Assembly: GCF_963675065.1 (NCBI RefSeq)
Contig: NZ_OY775906.1
Span: 1,962,001 to 2,026,000 of the forward strand
Origin: an uncultured Draconibacterium sp.
GTDB lineage: Bacteria; Bacteroidota; Bacteroidia; Bacteroidales; Prolixibacteraceae
Reading direction: 5' to 3'
Length of the DNA stretch: 64,000 nucleotides
Translations under genes and position numbers: made by a program
Notes under the pieces: generated by a model
What the model saw: only the letters and a program-made list of their open reading frames with translations
What the model was told of the DNA's origin: nothing
Database searches by the model: none
In this document: piece after piece, positions 50,997 through 60,109 of the stretch
Numbering within the stretch: position 1 is the stretch's first letter
How the letters are laid out: every line of letters starts with the position of its first letter

Positions 50997-51869
50997 ATGA
51001 AAATTGCCATTATCTTCATTTTAAGCTTCTTTTTTGCTTTTACCTCCCAGGCTCAGAATTCAAAAATAAATGTAGTAGTAATTGGCGCCCACCCCGACGA
51101 TGCCGACGTGGATGTTGGTGGCACAGCCTACCAGTTTGCACAAATGGGTCACCATGTATTGTTTGTTTCGCTAACAAATGGCGATGCCGGACATTTTAGC
51201 AAAGGCGGCGGTGCATTAGCAAAAATACGGATGAAAGAAGCTGAAGAAGCCGGGAAACGAATTGGCGTAACTTATAAGGTACTCGATAACCACGACGCCG
51301 AATTGATGCCAACACTGAAATTACGGCACGATATCATCCGAATCATCCGAAACTGGAAAGCCGATGTGGTAATTACGCACCGACCGTACGATTACCACCC
51401 CGACCACAGAAATACGGCCATTGCCGTTCAGGATGCTGCCTTCCTGGTGACTGTACCGAATGTGGCTCCCGATGTCCCGGCACTAAAAGTAAACCCTGTA
51501 TTTTTGTATTCCCACGATAATTTCAAAAAGCCCAATCCTTTTCAACCCGATATTGCAGTAGATATTTCGGCCGTATACGATAAAAAAGTTTATGGGATGG
51601 CAGCGCACGAATCGCAATTTTTCGAGTGGCTTCCGTGGCTAAACGGACAGCTTAAAGATGTTCCGGATAACGAGCAGGACCGCCTGGAATGGCTGGCGAA
51701 GATGCGTTTAAATACGCCCTCTCCAACCATGCGTAAGTCGCTGGAAAAATGGTACAATAGCGAAACGGCTGAAAAAGCATCGGCAGTGGAAGCCTTTGAA
51801 ATCTGTGAATTCGGCCGGCATCCTTCTGATGACGACATACGAATGTTATTTCCGATGCTCGGGAAATGA
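50997..51869 (+). CDS. Exported PIG-L/LmbE-type deacetylase
   Basis: A zinc-dependent N-acetyl deacetylase of 290 residues with signal peptide (IAIIFILSFFFAFTSQAQ). The family motif GAHPDDADVDVGG holds His32, Asp34 and Asp35, and the third zinc ligand is in HRPYDYHPDHRNTA. Such enzymes remove acetyl groups from N-acetylglucosamine-like sugars. It precedes a CE15 esterase gene on the same strand by 179 bp. A remnant of a related gene's 3' end lies after the CE15 gene. Confidence 0.92.
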   Translation: MKIAIIFILSFFFAFTSQAQNSKINVVVIGAHPDDADVDVGGTAYQFAQMGHHVLFVSLTNGDAGHFSKGGGALAKIRMKEAEEAGKRIGVTYKVLDNHDAELMPTLKLRHDIIRIIRNWKADVVITHRPYDYHPDHRNTAIAVQDAAFLVTVPNVAPDVPALKVNPVFLYSHDNFKKPNPFQPDIAVDISAVYDKKVYGMAAHESQFFEWLPWLNGQLKDVPDNEQDRLEWLAKMRLNTPSPTMRKSLEKWYNSETAEKASAVEAFEICEFGRHPSDDDIRMLFPMLGK

Positions 51870-52048
51870 TCCCGAAAAGAAAAAAGACTTAGAAACAGCT
51901 CAACCGTTCTGTTCCATTCTAATTTTGTATTTACCCGATTAAACGATTTCCAGGCAGGCAAGTCTAAATCCGATAAAACGACTTAGTGCAAAACTGAGAA
52001 GTATTAGATTTTATTCTTAATGACTATTCAACTTAAAAACATTCTTAT

Positions 52049-53602
52049 ATGAAAATGATCCCAACTTTTGTAATTGTTTTACTCTTTTCTTTAAATCTAC
52101 AAGCGCAGGAAACGAAAATTGATAAAAGTAAATATCCTCCCCTGGTAACGTTCACGGCAGAACAGGATCATGCCAACATGATGGAGCAATTGGGAATAAA
52201 AGCTTTACGCCCGGGCCCAAGTGGCAACGAATCGGCACCCAACCATGCCAATTATGATGAATCGATAGCCAATCCCTGCCCTGAATTACCAGACGTTCTG
52301 ACAACAAACGACGGGAAAAAAGTAACTACACCTGAAATGTGGTGGAATAAGCGCCGACCTGAAATAGTAGAAGGTTTCGAGAAGGAAGTTTATGGCCGCC
52401 TGCCGCAAGATATTCCGGATGTAAAATGGGAGGTAGAAATTACCGATTACGAACGAATCGGATTCACCCCTGTTGTAGCCAAGAAAATTGTCGGGCATGT
52501 CGACAACAGTGAATACCCACTGATTAATGTCGACATCAATATGGTTCTTGTGGTGCCACAAAATGTAAAAGGTCCTGTGCCCGTTTTAATGATGTTCGGG
52601 CGTCCTTCATTACCGGCACCTGCCCAGCCTTCTGCCGAAGACATGGTAAAAATCAACAAAACATTTAAAGAAGTACTTATAAAAGATAATCCTGAATTGG
52701 AAGACGTTTTTAAACGTTACCCCGCATATGAGCCAATAGAACGCGAAGATCCGTTTGCTGCGTTTATGCAGCGCCGTAACCAGGAACCTTCTCCTACCGA
52801 GCGATTAATTGCTGCAGGCTGGGGGTATTTAACCATTGATCCGGGTAGTATTCAGGCAGACAACGGAGCAGGCCTTACAAGAGGTATAATCGGATTGGTA
52901 AATAAAGGACAGCCTCGGAAACCGGAAGACTGGGGATCGCTTCGGGCATGGGCATGGGGTGCCGCCCGTGCATTAGACTATCTTGAAACAGATTCGATGG
53001 TAGATGCCAAAAAAGTAGGGATCGAAGGCGTATCGCGGTATGGAAAAGCGGCTTTGGTAACGCTTGCTTTCGAACCGCGTTTTGCTGTAGGTTTGATAGG
53101 TTCTTCAGGTAAAGGAGGTGCCGCTCTTCATCGGAGAGTTTTTGGTGAAGCGGTTGAAAGCCTTACCGGAACAGGTGAATATCACTGGATGGCCGGTAAT
53201 TATTTAAAGTATGGTGCTGAAGAAGCAACTTTTGGCCGCAAAACGGGCTGCGACCTGACGGTAGATTCGCATGAATTAATTGCTCTGTGCGCTCCCCGAC
53301 TGACCTTTATTAGCTATGGAATTCCGGAGCAGGGTGATGCAAAATGGCTCGATCAAAAGGGAAGTTACATGGCAACTATTGCGGCAGGTAGTGTATTTAA
53401 ATTATTGGGCGCAAAAGATCTCGGAGTTTCAAACGACTATATGAAAGAGGAAATGCCTCCTGTATTAAAAGGATTACTTGATGGGGAACTCGCGTGGCGT
53501 CAACATGACGGAGGCCATACCGATGCTCCAAACTTTGCAACTTTCATTCCCTGGGCCAGTGAGTTCCTTGGCTATGAAAAAACTCCTGCAATGAGAAGAT
53601 AA
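52049..53602 (+). CDS. CE15 glucuronoyl esterase-like hydrolase, exported
   Basis: A 517-residue secreted carbohydrate esterase. Family 15 enzymes cut ester bonds between glucuronic acid of xylan and lignin alcohols. The nucleophile elbow is GVSRYGKAAL with Ser329, the CE15 G-x-S-R-x-G-K form, and a catalytic His lies in QHDGGHTDAPNF (His490 likely). The signal peptide is TFVIVLLFSLNLQAQ. About 60 residues between 185 and 245 form an insertion. With GH3, GH5 and PIG-L genes nearby it fits plant or algal polysaccharide breakdown. Confidence 0.92.
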   Translation: MKMIPTFVIVLLFSLNLQAQETKIDKSKYPPLVTFTAEQDHANMMEQLGIKALRPGPSGNESAPNHANYDESIANPCPELPDVLTTNDGKKVTTPEMWWNKRRPEIVEGFEKEVYGRLPQDIPDVKWEVEITDYERIGFTPVVAKKIVGHVDNSEYPLINVDINMVLVVPQNVKGPVPVLMMFGRPSLPAPAQPSAEDMVKINKTFKEVLIKDNPELEDVFKRYPAYEPIEREDPFAAFMQRRNQEPSPTERLIAAGWGYLTIDPGSIQADNGAGLTRGIIGLVNKGQPRKPEDWGSLRAWAWGAARALDYLETDSMVDAKKVGIEGVSRYGKAALVTLAFEPRFAVGLIGSSGKGGAALHRRVFGEAVESLTGTGEYHWMAGNYLKYGAEEATFGRKTGCDLTVDSHELIALCAPRLTFISYGIPEQGDAKWLDQKGSYMATIAAGSVFKLLGAKDLGVSNDYMKEEMPPVLKGLLDGELAWRQHDGGHTDAPNFATFIPWASEFLGYEKTPAMRR

Positions 53603-53632
53603 AATAGCCAAATAGCCATGTTTTAAAGAGGG

Positions 53633-53686
53633 TATAACACCGAATCCGCTGAAAAAGCACAGGCAGTTGAAGCCTTTAAAATTTGA
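53633..53686 (+). pseudogene. 3' end relic of a second PIG-L deacetylase gene
   Basis: Read in frame, this stretch gives YNTESAEKAQAVEAFKI then a stop. The intact PIG-L protein at 50997 has YNSETAEKASAVEAFEI near its C terminus, so 12 of 17 residues are identical. No upstream part of the gene remains. It suggests that a duplicate PIG-L gene once followed the CE15 gene and was deleted. Confidence 0.75.
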
Positions 53687-53687
53687 G

Positions 53688-53728
53688 AATCCGTATCTCA
53701 GCATTCTTAGGATGCAGAGATACGGATT
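53688..53728. terminator. Rho-independent-type hairpin after the CE15 gene and PIG-L relic
   Basis: AATCCGTATCTC (53688-53699) pairs perfectly with GAGATACGGATT (53717-53728), with a further inner stem GCAT/ATGC. It is followed by TTATTTTA. It lies between convergent transcription units and probably ends both. Confidence 0.75.
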
Positions 53729-53772
53729 TTATTTTAGATGCAGGGGAAGTATTATTTTATAAGTTCTCTTTA

Positions 53773-54819
53773 CTATGGACTAACATAATTTGGATCTACC
53801 ACACTACGATAATAGTCGCGAAAACCTGTTACAGCCTGGTCAAGTCCGGGTACGCCAAGCATTACATCTCCTTCGGTGTAATAATCACGGGAGAAATAGG
53901 TTTGTGTTGTTCCCTCAACAAACTTTACAATCGACATCCCCGGAGCACTAAAAGCAGCGCCGTTAAATTCGCCAGACATGGTCCAGGTTGCCATATAAAT
54001 ATCGTCAGCAATGGCCTCCTCCTCTATCACGGTGTACAAGTCTGACGATCCGGCAAACAAACGCCCCAGGAACATAGCCATTGTGTCGGGGCCGTATATA
54101 TCTACTATGGGATCGTGATACTCATAGTTGCTCTCCAGGAAAGGAAGCACATTCATCCAGTTTTCGGCATTAAGTTCTACCAATTGACGCCCTACAACAA
54201 CTTGCTCACTATTTATTTCATCCTGCGAACTCAACTGGCTTTTTACCATGCCTACAGGCTCAGGAGGTGGAAGCGGACAATCGAAAGTTGGATCAACAGC
54301 ACACTTGTAATACGTTCTGAATCCCATTATCGCCTCATCTAAACCGGGGGTGGTAGCCATTATATCACCCTCGGTATAATAATCCCGCTGATAATAAACC
54401 TGCGATGAATTGGTCATGAAATTAAAAATAGAGATGCCTTTGGCCTGGTAAGGAACACCATTAAAAGAGCCAGACATAACCCATGTTGCAGAATAGGTAT
54501 CATTCATCAGGATTTCGTCCTCGACAATTGTAACGAGATTTGGCGAAGCACCAAGAATAAGCTGATTCAGAAATGCAGTCATATCCTGAATTCCGTTAAT
54601 GTCTACGATAGGATCGTGGTACTCTACATCATCAGTGTAGTAAGGAATTAATTCAGCTACGTCAGCTGCCTGCATTTCGAGCAAAGCCCGCCCAACTTCC
54701 AGTCGTTCCTGTTGAAGCTGCATCATATTGTCTTTTGAATCGTCGTCGGAACAGGCCTGGGTAAACAGAATAATTGCAATACCGGCTAGCATTGCCATTG
54801 CTTGGATAAATTTTTTCAT
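53773..54819 (-). CDS. Lipoprotein with two tandem NTF2-like (SnoaL) domains
   Basis: A 348-residue predicted lipoprotein: AMLAGIAIILFTQACSDDD with the lipobox Cys at 23. Two homologous units of about 155 residues follow (about 35-180 and 200-345). Each contains Y-HDPIVDI-G (EYHDPIVDINGIQDM and EYHDPIVDIYGPDTM), a TYSATW/IYMATW-MSG strand, and RDYYTEGD--PGLD (RDYYTEGDIMATTPGLDEAI; RDYYTEGDVMLGVPGLDQAV). Each SnoaL-like unit could bind a small ligand in a cone. It has an exceptional Shine-Dalgarno sequence just before its start. No neighbour suggests a function. Confidence 0.8.
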   Translation of the reverse strand: MKKFIQAMAMLAGIAIILFTQACSDDDSKDNMMQLQQERLEVGRALLEMQAADVAELIPYYTDDVEYHDPIVDINGIQDMTAFLNQLILGASPNLVTIVEDEILMNDTYSATWVMSGSFNGVPYQAKGISIFNFMTNSSQVYYQRDYYTEGDIMATTPGLDEAIMGFRTYYKCAVDPTFDCPLPPPEPVGMVKSQLSSQDEINSEQVVVGRQLVELNAENWMNVLPFLESNYEYHDPIVDIYGPDTMAMFLGRLFAGSSDLYTVIEEEAIADDIYMATWTMSGEFNGAAFSAPGMSIVKFVEGTTQTYFSRDYYTEGDVMLGVPGLDQAVTGFRDYYRSVVDPNYVSP

Positions 54820-54824
54820 GTAGA

Positions 54825-54832
54825 ACCTCCTT
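54825..54832 (-). promoter_or_regulatory. Consensus Shine-Dalgarno sequence of the tandem-NTF2 lipoprotein gene
   Basis: On the minus strand the sequence is AAGGAGGT, 5 bases before the ATG, a full match to the anti-SD end of 16S rRNA. Bacteroidota genes rarely use such sites, and I saw no other in this window. Confidence 0.7.
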
Positions 54833-55790
54833 TTCAGTTTTTATTTGTATATAAGTTACAAAACACTGACTAGTAAAACAATAAAAGTTATTTTTTGTTT
54901 AACTATCTCCCATTTTAAATAAACAAAAGTAATTCCGGTTCTAATAAGTTTTGATGATAAGATTGATGAATTCTCCAATTTTTGATCAGAATATGGAGTT
55001 GACAATTTGCACTAAGCTTTAATTTCTGTTCCTGAATATTTTGGGATCACATCGAAAATCCGGAGGACTAAATTATTAAGGTAGTTATTGTTGCTTATTT
55101 TTCTTACGGAGTTTCATTTATATTAGAGAGGTGACGAGTTAGAAGAACGATAATTCCTATTCTGTTTTGTAGCTTTTGTCTTCATGCCAGACGGGCAGTT
55201 TCTTTTGCATTCGATCAAAAAAAACTATTCCGAAGGCATTTCGGAAGTTGTCAAAAAAACCTATGCGATTATTCAATGCAGCCAACTCGCCCGACTGACG
55301 CCTGCCTGCGGTAGGCAGGGATTTTTGACGAGCTTTTGCTCAGAGTTTATCTTTTATTATATCTGTTTGTTTCAATGTGTCCTTTGGATTTTGCCGACAT
55401 CGAAGTTTCAGGGCATCTGCTCAAGACAGCCGACGTTACCTCAGTGGACGGCCTCTTTTGGTCGTTGCCTGGAGTTGAAGTAAAACCTTAATGAGAGCGG
55501 GAAGCTCCGAGGAATCGAGGAAACGAGCTTGTGAGTTACGCGAGTTGCCCGATATATTAATTTATAAGAAGCGAAATCACCCGTCCGAATTTAGGTTTTA
55601 TGAAAACGCAGGGGAACGATCAAAAGCAGCCTTGAGTTTTTTGCATCGTTTTTGGATCAAGCCAAAAATGATGGCCGCCGGCAGGCAGATTGTGAAATAG
55701 TTTTATTGAGTATAAATTTCAATCCATCAGTTTTCAAACTGATCTCAATTATGATGGTTAATTTTTTCTTAGCCTACATTTCAAGGCACA
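54833..55790. other. Non-coding stretch with hairpins and repeat-like sequence
   Basis: About 960 bp without a convincing gene. It holds the palindrome CCTGCCTGCGGTAGGCAGG (55301-55319) and a hairpin with arms CATCGTTTTTGG (55644-55655) and CCAAAAATGATG (55662-55673, one mismatch). The stretch 55490-55680 is GC-richer than its flanks and has no long intact frame. It looks like a dispersed intergenic element or decayed sequence. Confidence 0.5.
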
Positions 55791-55792
55791 AA

Positions 55793-55823
55793 AAAAGGAT
55801 TCCGGCAAAGCCAAAATCCTTTT
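55793..55823 (-). terminator. Rho-independent terminator of the cold-shock gene
   Basis: On the minus strand AAAAGGATT (plus 55815-55823) pairs with AATCCTTTT (plus 55793-55801), followed by more Ts. It lies 22 bp past the csp stop codon. The stem-loop and T-run are textbook for the minus direction. Confidence 0.75.
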
Positions 55824-55845
55824 ATTCGTATAGTGTATCTTACTA

Positions 55846-56037
55846 TTAAACAAGCTCAACATTCACGGCGTTTTCGCCTTTTTTGCCCATTTCTTTGTTA
55901 TACTTTACCTTGTCGTTCTCGTTGATTTCATCAATCAAACCGGTATGGTGAACAAAAATATCTTCACCTGTTTCGTTTGCTGTGATAAAACCATAACCTT
56001 TGTCGTTGTTAAAAAACTTTACTGTTCCTTCAATCAT
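55846..56037 (-). CDS. Cold-shock domain protein (CspA family)
   Basis: A 63-residue single-domain RNA/ssDNA-binding protein that melts RNA secondary structure. RNP1 is KGYGFITA and RNP2 is DIFVHHTGL. Length and start (MIEGTVKFFNNDKGYGFI) are standard. It lies 52 bp downstream of a DEAD-box helicase gene on the same strand, so both are likely expressed together, with a good terminator after csp. Confidence 0.95.
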   Translation of the reverse strand: MIEGTVKFFNNDKGYGFITANETGEDIFVHHTGLIDEINENDKVKYNKEMGKKGENAVNVELV

Positions 56038-56089
56038 AATCGTAATCTTAAAAATTGTATTAATATATATTTGCTTCTTTGTTAATTAA

Positions 56090-57268
56090 CTAATTAACAA
56101 ACGTGTAAGCCATTCCTTTTTTCCCGGCGCGGCCGGTTCTTCCTATACGATGGATATAACTATCCATTGTTTGCGGAAGCTGATAGTTGATAACATGTGT
56201 TACGCCATCCACATCGATACCACGGGCTGCCACATCGGTAGCTACCAACACACGTGTTTTTCCCGACTTAAACAGTCGAATAGCTTTTGTGCGGTAGTTT
56301 TGCGATTTATTCCCGTGTATTACATCCGAATCGATACCCAGTTTGCGAAGCTGGGTGCTTATTTTGTCGACATTACGTTTTGTTTCGGCAAACAGAATTA
56401 CCTTTTCAAAACCTTCGCCACTTAATAAGTTATAAAGCACCTGGAGTTTATTTTCGTTGTTCCCAACCCGGATAATATCCTGCTCAACCGTATCGGCGGC
56501 ATTATTCAGGTTGTTTACATTTATACGAACAGGGTTCTGAACGAAATCGCGAATAAGCTTTTGCTGTGCTTTTTCGTAGGTGGCCGAGAACAACATAGTT
56601 TGTTTACGGTTCTTCATCAGCGCAATAATTTTCTTAATGTCGTTAATGAATCCCATATCAAGCATGCGATCGAATTCGTCGAGCACCAATATAGGTGTGT
56701 TTCCAAGGCGTAGCACCCCTCTCGAGGCTAAATCATTTAAGCGGCCCGGAGTACCTACAATCAGGTTTTGTTTTCTCCGCGCTTTGCCCATATCGGTGTT
56801 AACACTGGTTCCGCCAATAAAACAGGCCGAAAACAGTTTGTGCCCCCTGGTTAGTGATTTAAATTCATCTTCAACCTGCTGGGCAAGCTCCCGGGTTGGC
56901 ACAACCACCAAACACGTAGTTGTGTTATCGGCCAACATTTTTTCAATTACCGGAATTAAAAAAGCCCCGGTTTTACCTGTTCCTGTAGCCGCAATGCCAA
57001 TCATGTTACGTCCCGCAATCAATTCGTTAATCGATTTTTGTTGAATTTCGGTTGGCTCGATATAGCCTTTCAAGCGGATACTGCTCTTTAACGTTTCGCT
57101 AAGCGGCATTTCCTCAAAGGTTTGTTCGGGCACAAAAGTAGCCACATCAACGCTTACAGCCTGTTTTACCAGTAAATCAGGATTTACAGTAGAAACTGCA
57201 TTTTTTCGTGGAGAGCGATTGCTTCCAGTGCGTCTTTTTGTATTGTTTTTATATCTGTTGTTATTCAT
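56090..57268 (-). CDS. DEAD-box RNA helicase with DEFD motif
   Basis: ATP-dependent RNA helicase of 392 residues. Motifs in order: Q-motif around EPTEIQQKSI, I AATGTGKT (93-100), Ia PTRELAQQ, Ib GTPGRL, II as Asp197-Glu198-Phe199-Asp200 (VLDEFDRMLDMGF) in place of DEAD, III SATY, IV ILFAETKRN, V VLVATDVAARGIDVDGVTHV and VI YIHRIGRTGRAG. Its N-terminal tail is basic (RYKNNTKRRTGSNRSPRK) and there is almost no C-terminal extension. Upstream of csp, it probably helps in RNA remodelling at low temperature. Confidence 0.94.
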   Translation of the reverse strand: MNNNRYKNNTKRRTGSNRSPRKNAVSTVNPDLLVKQAVSVDVATFVPEQTFEEMPLSETLKSSIRLKGYIEPTEIQQKSINELIAGRNMIGIAATGTGKTGAFLIPVIEKMLADNTTTCLVVVPTRELAQQVEDEFKSLTRGHKLFSACFIGGTSVNTDMGKARRKQNLIVGTPGRLNDLASRGVLRLGNTPILVLDEFDRMLDMGFINDIKKIIALMKNRKQTMLFSATYEKAQQKLIRDFVQNPVRINVNNLNNAADTVEQDIIRVGNNENKLQVLYNLLSGEGFEKVILFAETKRNVDKISTQLRKLGIDSDVIHGNKSQNYRTKAIRLFKSGKTRVLVATDVAARGIDVDGVTHVINYQLPQTMDSYIHRIGRTGRAGKKGMAYTFVN

Positions 57269-57931
57269 GTATTCTTGTATTTATCATCCGGGAGATCCGG
57301 ACAATCGTTTTTATATTCAATATTTATTTTGTGAAATATGCTTCAGAAGGAAGTATTAACGCCTTAGCAGTTGGTGCTGCCCGGCTTAAACAATGGCTGC
57401 GGTGTTTTTATTTCCGTACATTGTACTGTCAATAAAGTGTTTTCTGAAACATTGAGGCCCAATAAACTTGTAAGAATATATAAAGGCCGGAGATTCAACA
57501 TATTGCCATAGTTATACTTACGACAATTGTTTATTATGCTATAAAATTTGTTAACCTGCTTTAATGCTTTGTAATAAAGGGAAACCTGTGATGGTAAGAA
57601 TGATGTATTTTTAATAATTCTAATAATTAATTCGACAATTTTTACTTCAAAAGAATAAGTAAAATGGATACGTCTTCAGAAAATTATCAGGAACAATTAA
57701 ACTTACAACGGATACTCGGTTGTGCCTTTTTAGCGGCAAACTCTTTTACTAAACGATGAACTGCTGAATAAAAATCAGCGCTGCAAAGCTACTCAAATAA
57801 TTCCAACCACCAAATTAATCCGAATTATTCACCCCAACCATTGGAAAACCACACCGCCAAGATAGTCAGTGTTATATGTTCCTGCTTCTTTCGTAACCTA
57901 TTATTCAATCTTGTAAGGTGCAGTTTATATG
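57269..57931. other. Gene-free spacer upstream of the helicase
   Basis: About 660 bp, AT-rich, with no frame above 60 codons that looks real. The 200 bp next to the helicase start could be its leader, as cold-shock genes often have long ones. A 31-codon frame at 57664-57759 has no support. No repeat was noticed. Confidence 0.4.
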
Positions 57932-60109
57932 TTAGTTAAACCAGTATGATAGCTTAATGACCAATCCGCGATCCTTATTCACAAAATTTTCCGTATAGGA
58001 ATTCCCGGTATATACAATAAATAAATCTGACGCAGGTGCATAGTGCCATTGTAAGCGGATATTCGTATTCAGGTTATCGATCTGGTTGTTGTATTGGACG
58101 AATGTAGTGAGAAATATTTTATCTGTGAAGGTTATATCCAGTGTGGGGCCAATAAGTAGTAACTCTGCGCTGTTGTATGGTTCAGGTAATGTGATATTGT
58201 TATAATTCATCGATATTCCAATGCTGCCATATGGTTGTACCCTGTAGTTCGCCATTCCGTTAATGTTCCAGCGGTTTCCGTTATAGTAACTTCCGACACT
58301 TGTATTCAGGATGTAGTTGAATAACTTGCGGGCATCTGAAACAAATCCCATCCGGGCAGTTTTCCAGTAAAATCGCTCGCCTGCAAGAAGTTTCTCTCCC
58401 CCGGTGTTGGTCGGATCATAATCACCGCGAAGTTGCACGAATTGTTCCTCCGCGCTAACGGACAGTTGGCTTTTATTCTGCCAACCAACGGTATATAAAA
58501 TTTGTGTTTCCCTGTCTGTAAGGTTAAATTCCGGATCGAAAATCGCATTAAAGCTGGCACCTGGGCCATGACTAATGATCCTTTCCAAACCTGATGGATA
58601 AAACAGATAGCTGACTGACGGAGCGATTTCATAAATACCGGTTCTTCTTATATAACCTACTTCAGCAATATAATCCGATCCTATCCAGGACTGGTTGATG
58701 GCGGCTTTCAGGTACCGGGAGAAATAACTCATATTTCCGGAAATAGCTGTAGCATCACTGCCCGCTCCGGGATAAAATGACTGATGATAAAAGGCCTTGC
58801 CCTGCCACCGGTTATCTGCGGTTGCGAAGTTATATTCAAGTCCTGCCACCCGGTTGTAACGGTTTCCTGTGAATACATTATCATTGTATGTTTGGGTGAT
58901 CTCTTTATTCACAATAAATGCCACAATGCTTGAGCGGCTGAAGATCTCACGTTGCAAAACTGCAACCGCGTAATTGCCGGAAAGATTTTCATCTTTTGCT
59001 CCCGTCTGCATTTCTATCATCCCGATCCTCCATTTATTGCCCAATCTTCCGGTCAGTCTTCCACCTACATGTACAGGGACATTAAGCCCAATACGCCTCG
59101 AAAAGAAAGGCATTGCCTGGCTGTTCCCCAGATTGGCAAAAATGTCACTGTTTTCAAGAAAAAACTGTCTTCTTTCAGGATAAAACAATTCAAAGCGATC
59201 CAGGTTGGTCTGCTGCCTGTCTTCTTCAACCTGTGAATAATCGGGATTAACTGTCAGGTCCAGGTTCATGGATGTTGACAATATCATTTTGGTATCAAAG
59301 CCAGCATTCCATTTCCATTTTGCAGGTTCACCAGTTTCATTGTTTTTTATAACCGCCGATGTTCCATACGGAATGACAGATAACCGTAATCCTGCTTTAT
59401 CAAGGGGCTTATCCCATACAAGCGTTCCGGCGTAAGGAAGGGAGTTATGAGGGAACTGCCGCGGGACAGGAGCCCAGGCTGATTTCTCGTTTGTTTTTAG
59501 ATCAAGCCGGCCAAAATTGACACCCCATTCTTTTTCTCCTCCAACATAACGAAGGCTGCGGAAAGGAATAGCCATCTCAACTACCCAGCGATCGTCATAG
59601 CTCTTCACGGCAGATTTCCATTTGGTATCCCAGGTAAAGCTTGACTGACTTCCGTTGTTTATAACTCCGTCAGCCTGGGCTCCTGCAGGAGAGAGACTAA
59701 AGGCATACCCGTTTGTCATGTTATTATAGGCATCAAGGTGTAATCTGAAGTTATCATTTTTGCCAAATTCAAAATCCCTGCGCAGGGATTCCACAGGTCT
59801 TTTCCCGGGTGTAGGATCATAGCATACAGCCCCCAGATAGAAATTTGATTTATCGTAACTAATCACAACAGTAGTTTGCGCAGCTGCATAACCCGTATCT
59901 ACCGGGGTAACACGTGTAAAATTCCTGGCAACTTCTGCATTTTGCCACGTTTGCTCATTTAACACTCCGTCAATCTTTATCTCCTCGTTTGTCTGTTTTA
60001 TATGAATGCGGTACTTATCGCGGTTCACCCCCTTCTCCTGAGAACAGACAAATAATCCTCTACTAAGTATGAACAGGATTAAGATTAGTATTCGTACAGA
60101 TTTGAGCAT
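57932..60109 (-). CDS. DUF5916 outer-membrane protein with N-terminal CBM9-like domain
   Basis: A 725-residue exported protein (signal ILILILFILSRGLFVCSQ). Residues about 40-215 resemble a DOMON/CBM9-type sugar-binding sandwich (EIKIDGVLNEQTWQNA, VVEMAIPFRSLRYVGGE). Residues about 225-725 fit DUF5916, probably an outer-membrane barrel (LDLTVNPDYSQVEEDRQQTN, FFLENSDIF, many alternating strands, C-terminal LVIKLSYWFN ending in an aromatic). I start at ATG 60109, where the signal peptide begins; an ATG at 60148 adds 13 residues. Function in the phylum is unclear, possibly glycan-related. Confidence 0.9.
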   Translation of the reverse strand: MLKSVRILILILFILSRGLFVCSQEKGVNRDKYRIHIKQTNEEIKIDGVLNEQTWQNAEVARNFTRVTPVDTGYAAAQTTVVISYDKSNFYLGAVCYDPTPGKRPVESLRRDFEFGKNDNFRLHLDAYNNMTNGYAFSLSPAGAQADGVINNGSQSSFTWDTKWKSAVKSYDDRWVVEMAIPFRSLRYVGGEKEWGVNFGRLDLKTNEKSAWAPVPRQFPHNSLPYAGTLVWDKPLDKAGLRLSVIPYGTSAVIKNNETGEPAKWKWNAGFDTKMILSTSMNLDLTVNPDYSQVEEDRQQTNLDRFELFYPERRQFFLENSDIFANLGNSQAMPFFSRRIGLNVPVHVGGRLTGRLGNKWRIGMIEMQTGAKDENLSGNYAVAVLQREIFSRSSIVAFIVNKEITQTYNDNVFTGNRYNRVAGLEYNFATADNRWQGKAFYHQSFYPGAGSDATAISGNMSYFSRYLKAAINQSWIGSDYIAEVGYIRRTGIYEIAPSVSYLFYPSGLERIISHGPGASFNAIFDPEFNLTDRETQILYTVGWQNKSQLSVSAEEQFVQLRGDYDPTNTGGEKLLAGERFYWKTARMGFVSDARKLFNYILNTSVGSYYNGNRWNINGMANYRVQPYGSIGISMNYNNITLPEPYNSAELLLIGPTLDITFTDKIFLTTFVQYNNQIDNLNTNIRLQWHYAPASDLFIVYTGNSYTENFVNKDRGLVIKLSYWFN

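Noticed and set aside
55184..55483. 99-codon plus-strand frame in the hairpin-rich stretch
   Set aside because: It runs through the 55301 palindrome and has no recognisable domain or signal.
57664..57759. A 31-codon frame in the spacer upstream of the helicase
   Set aside because: No ribosome-binding signal, homology or conservation can be shown; random AT-rich sequence yields such frames.
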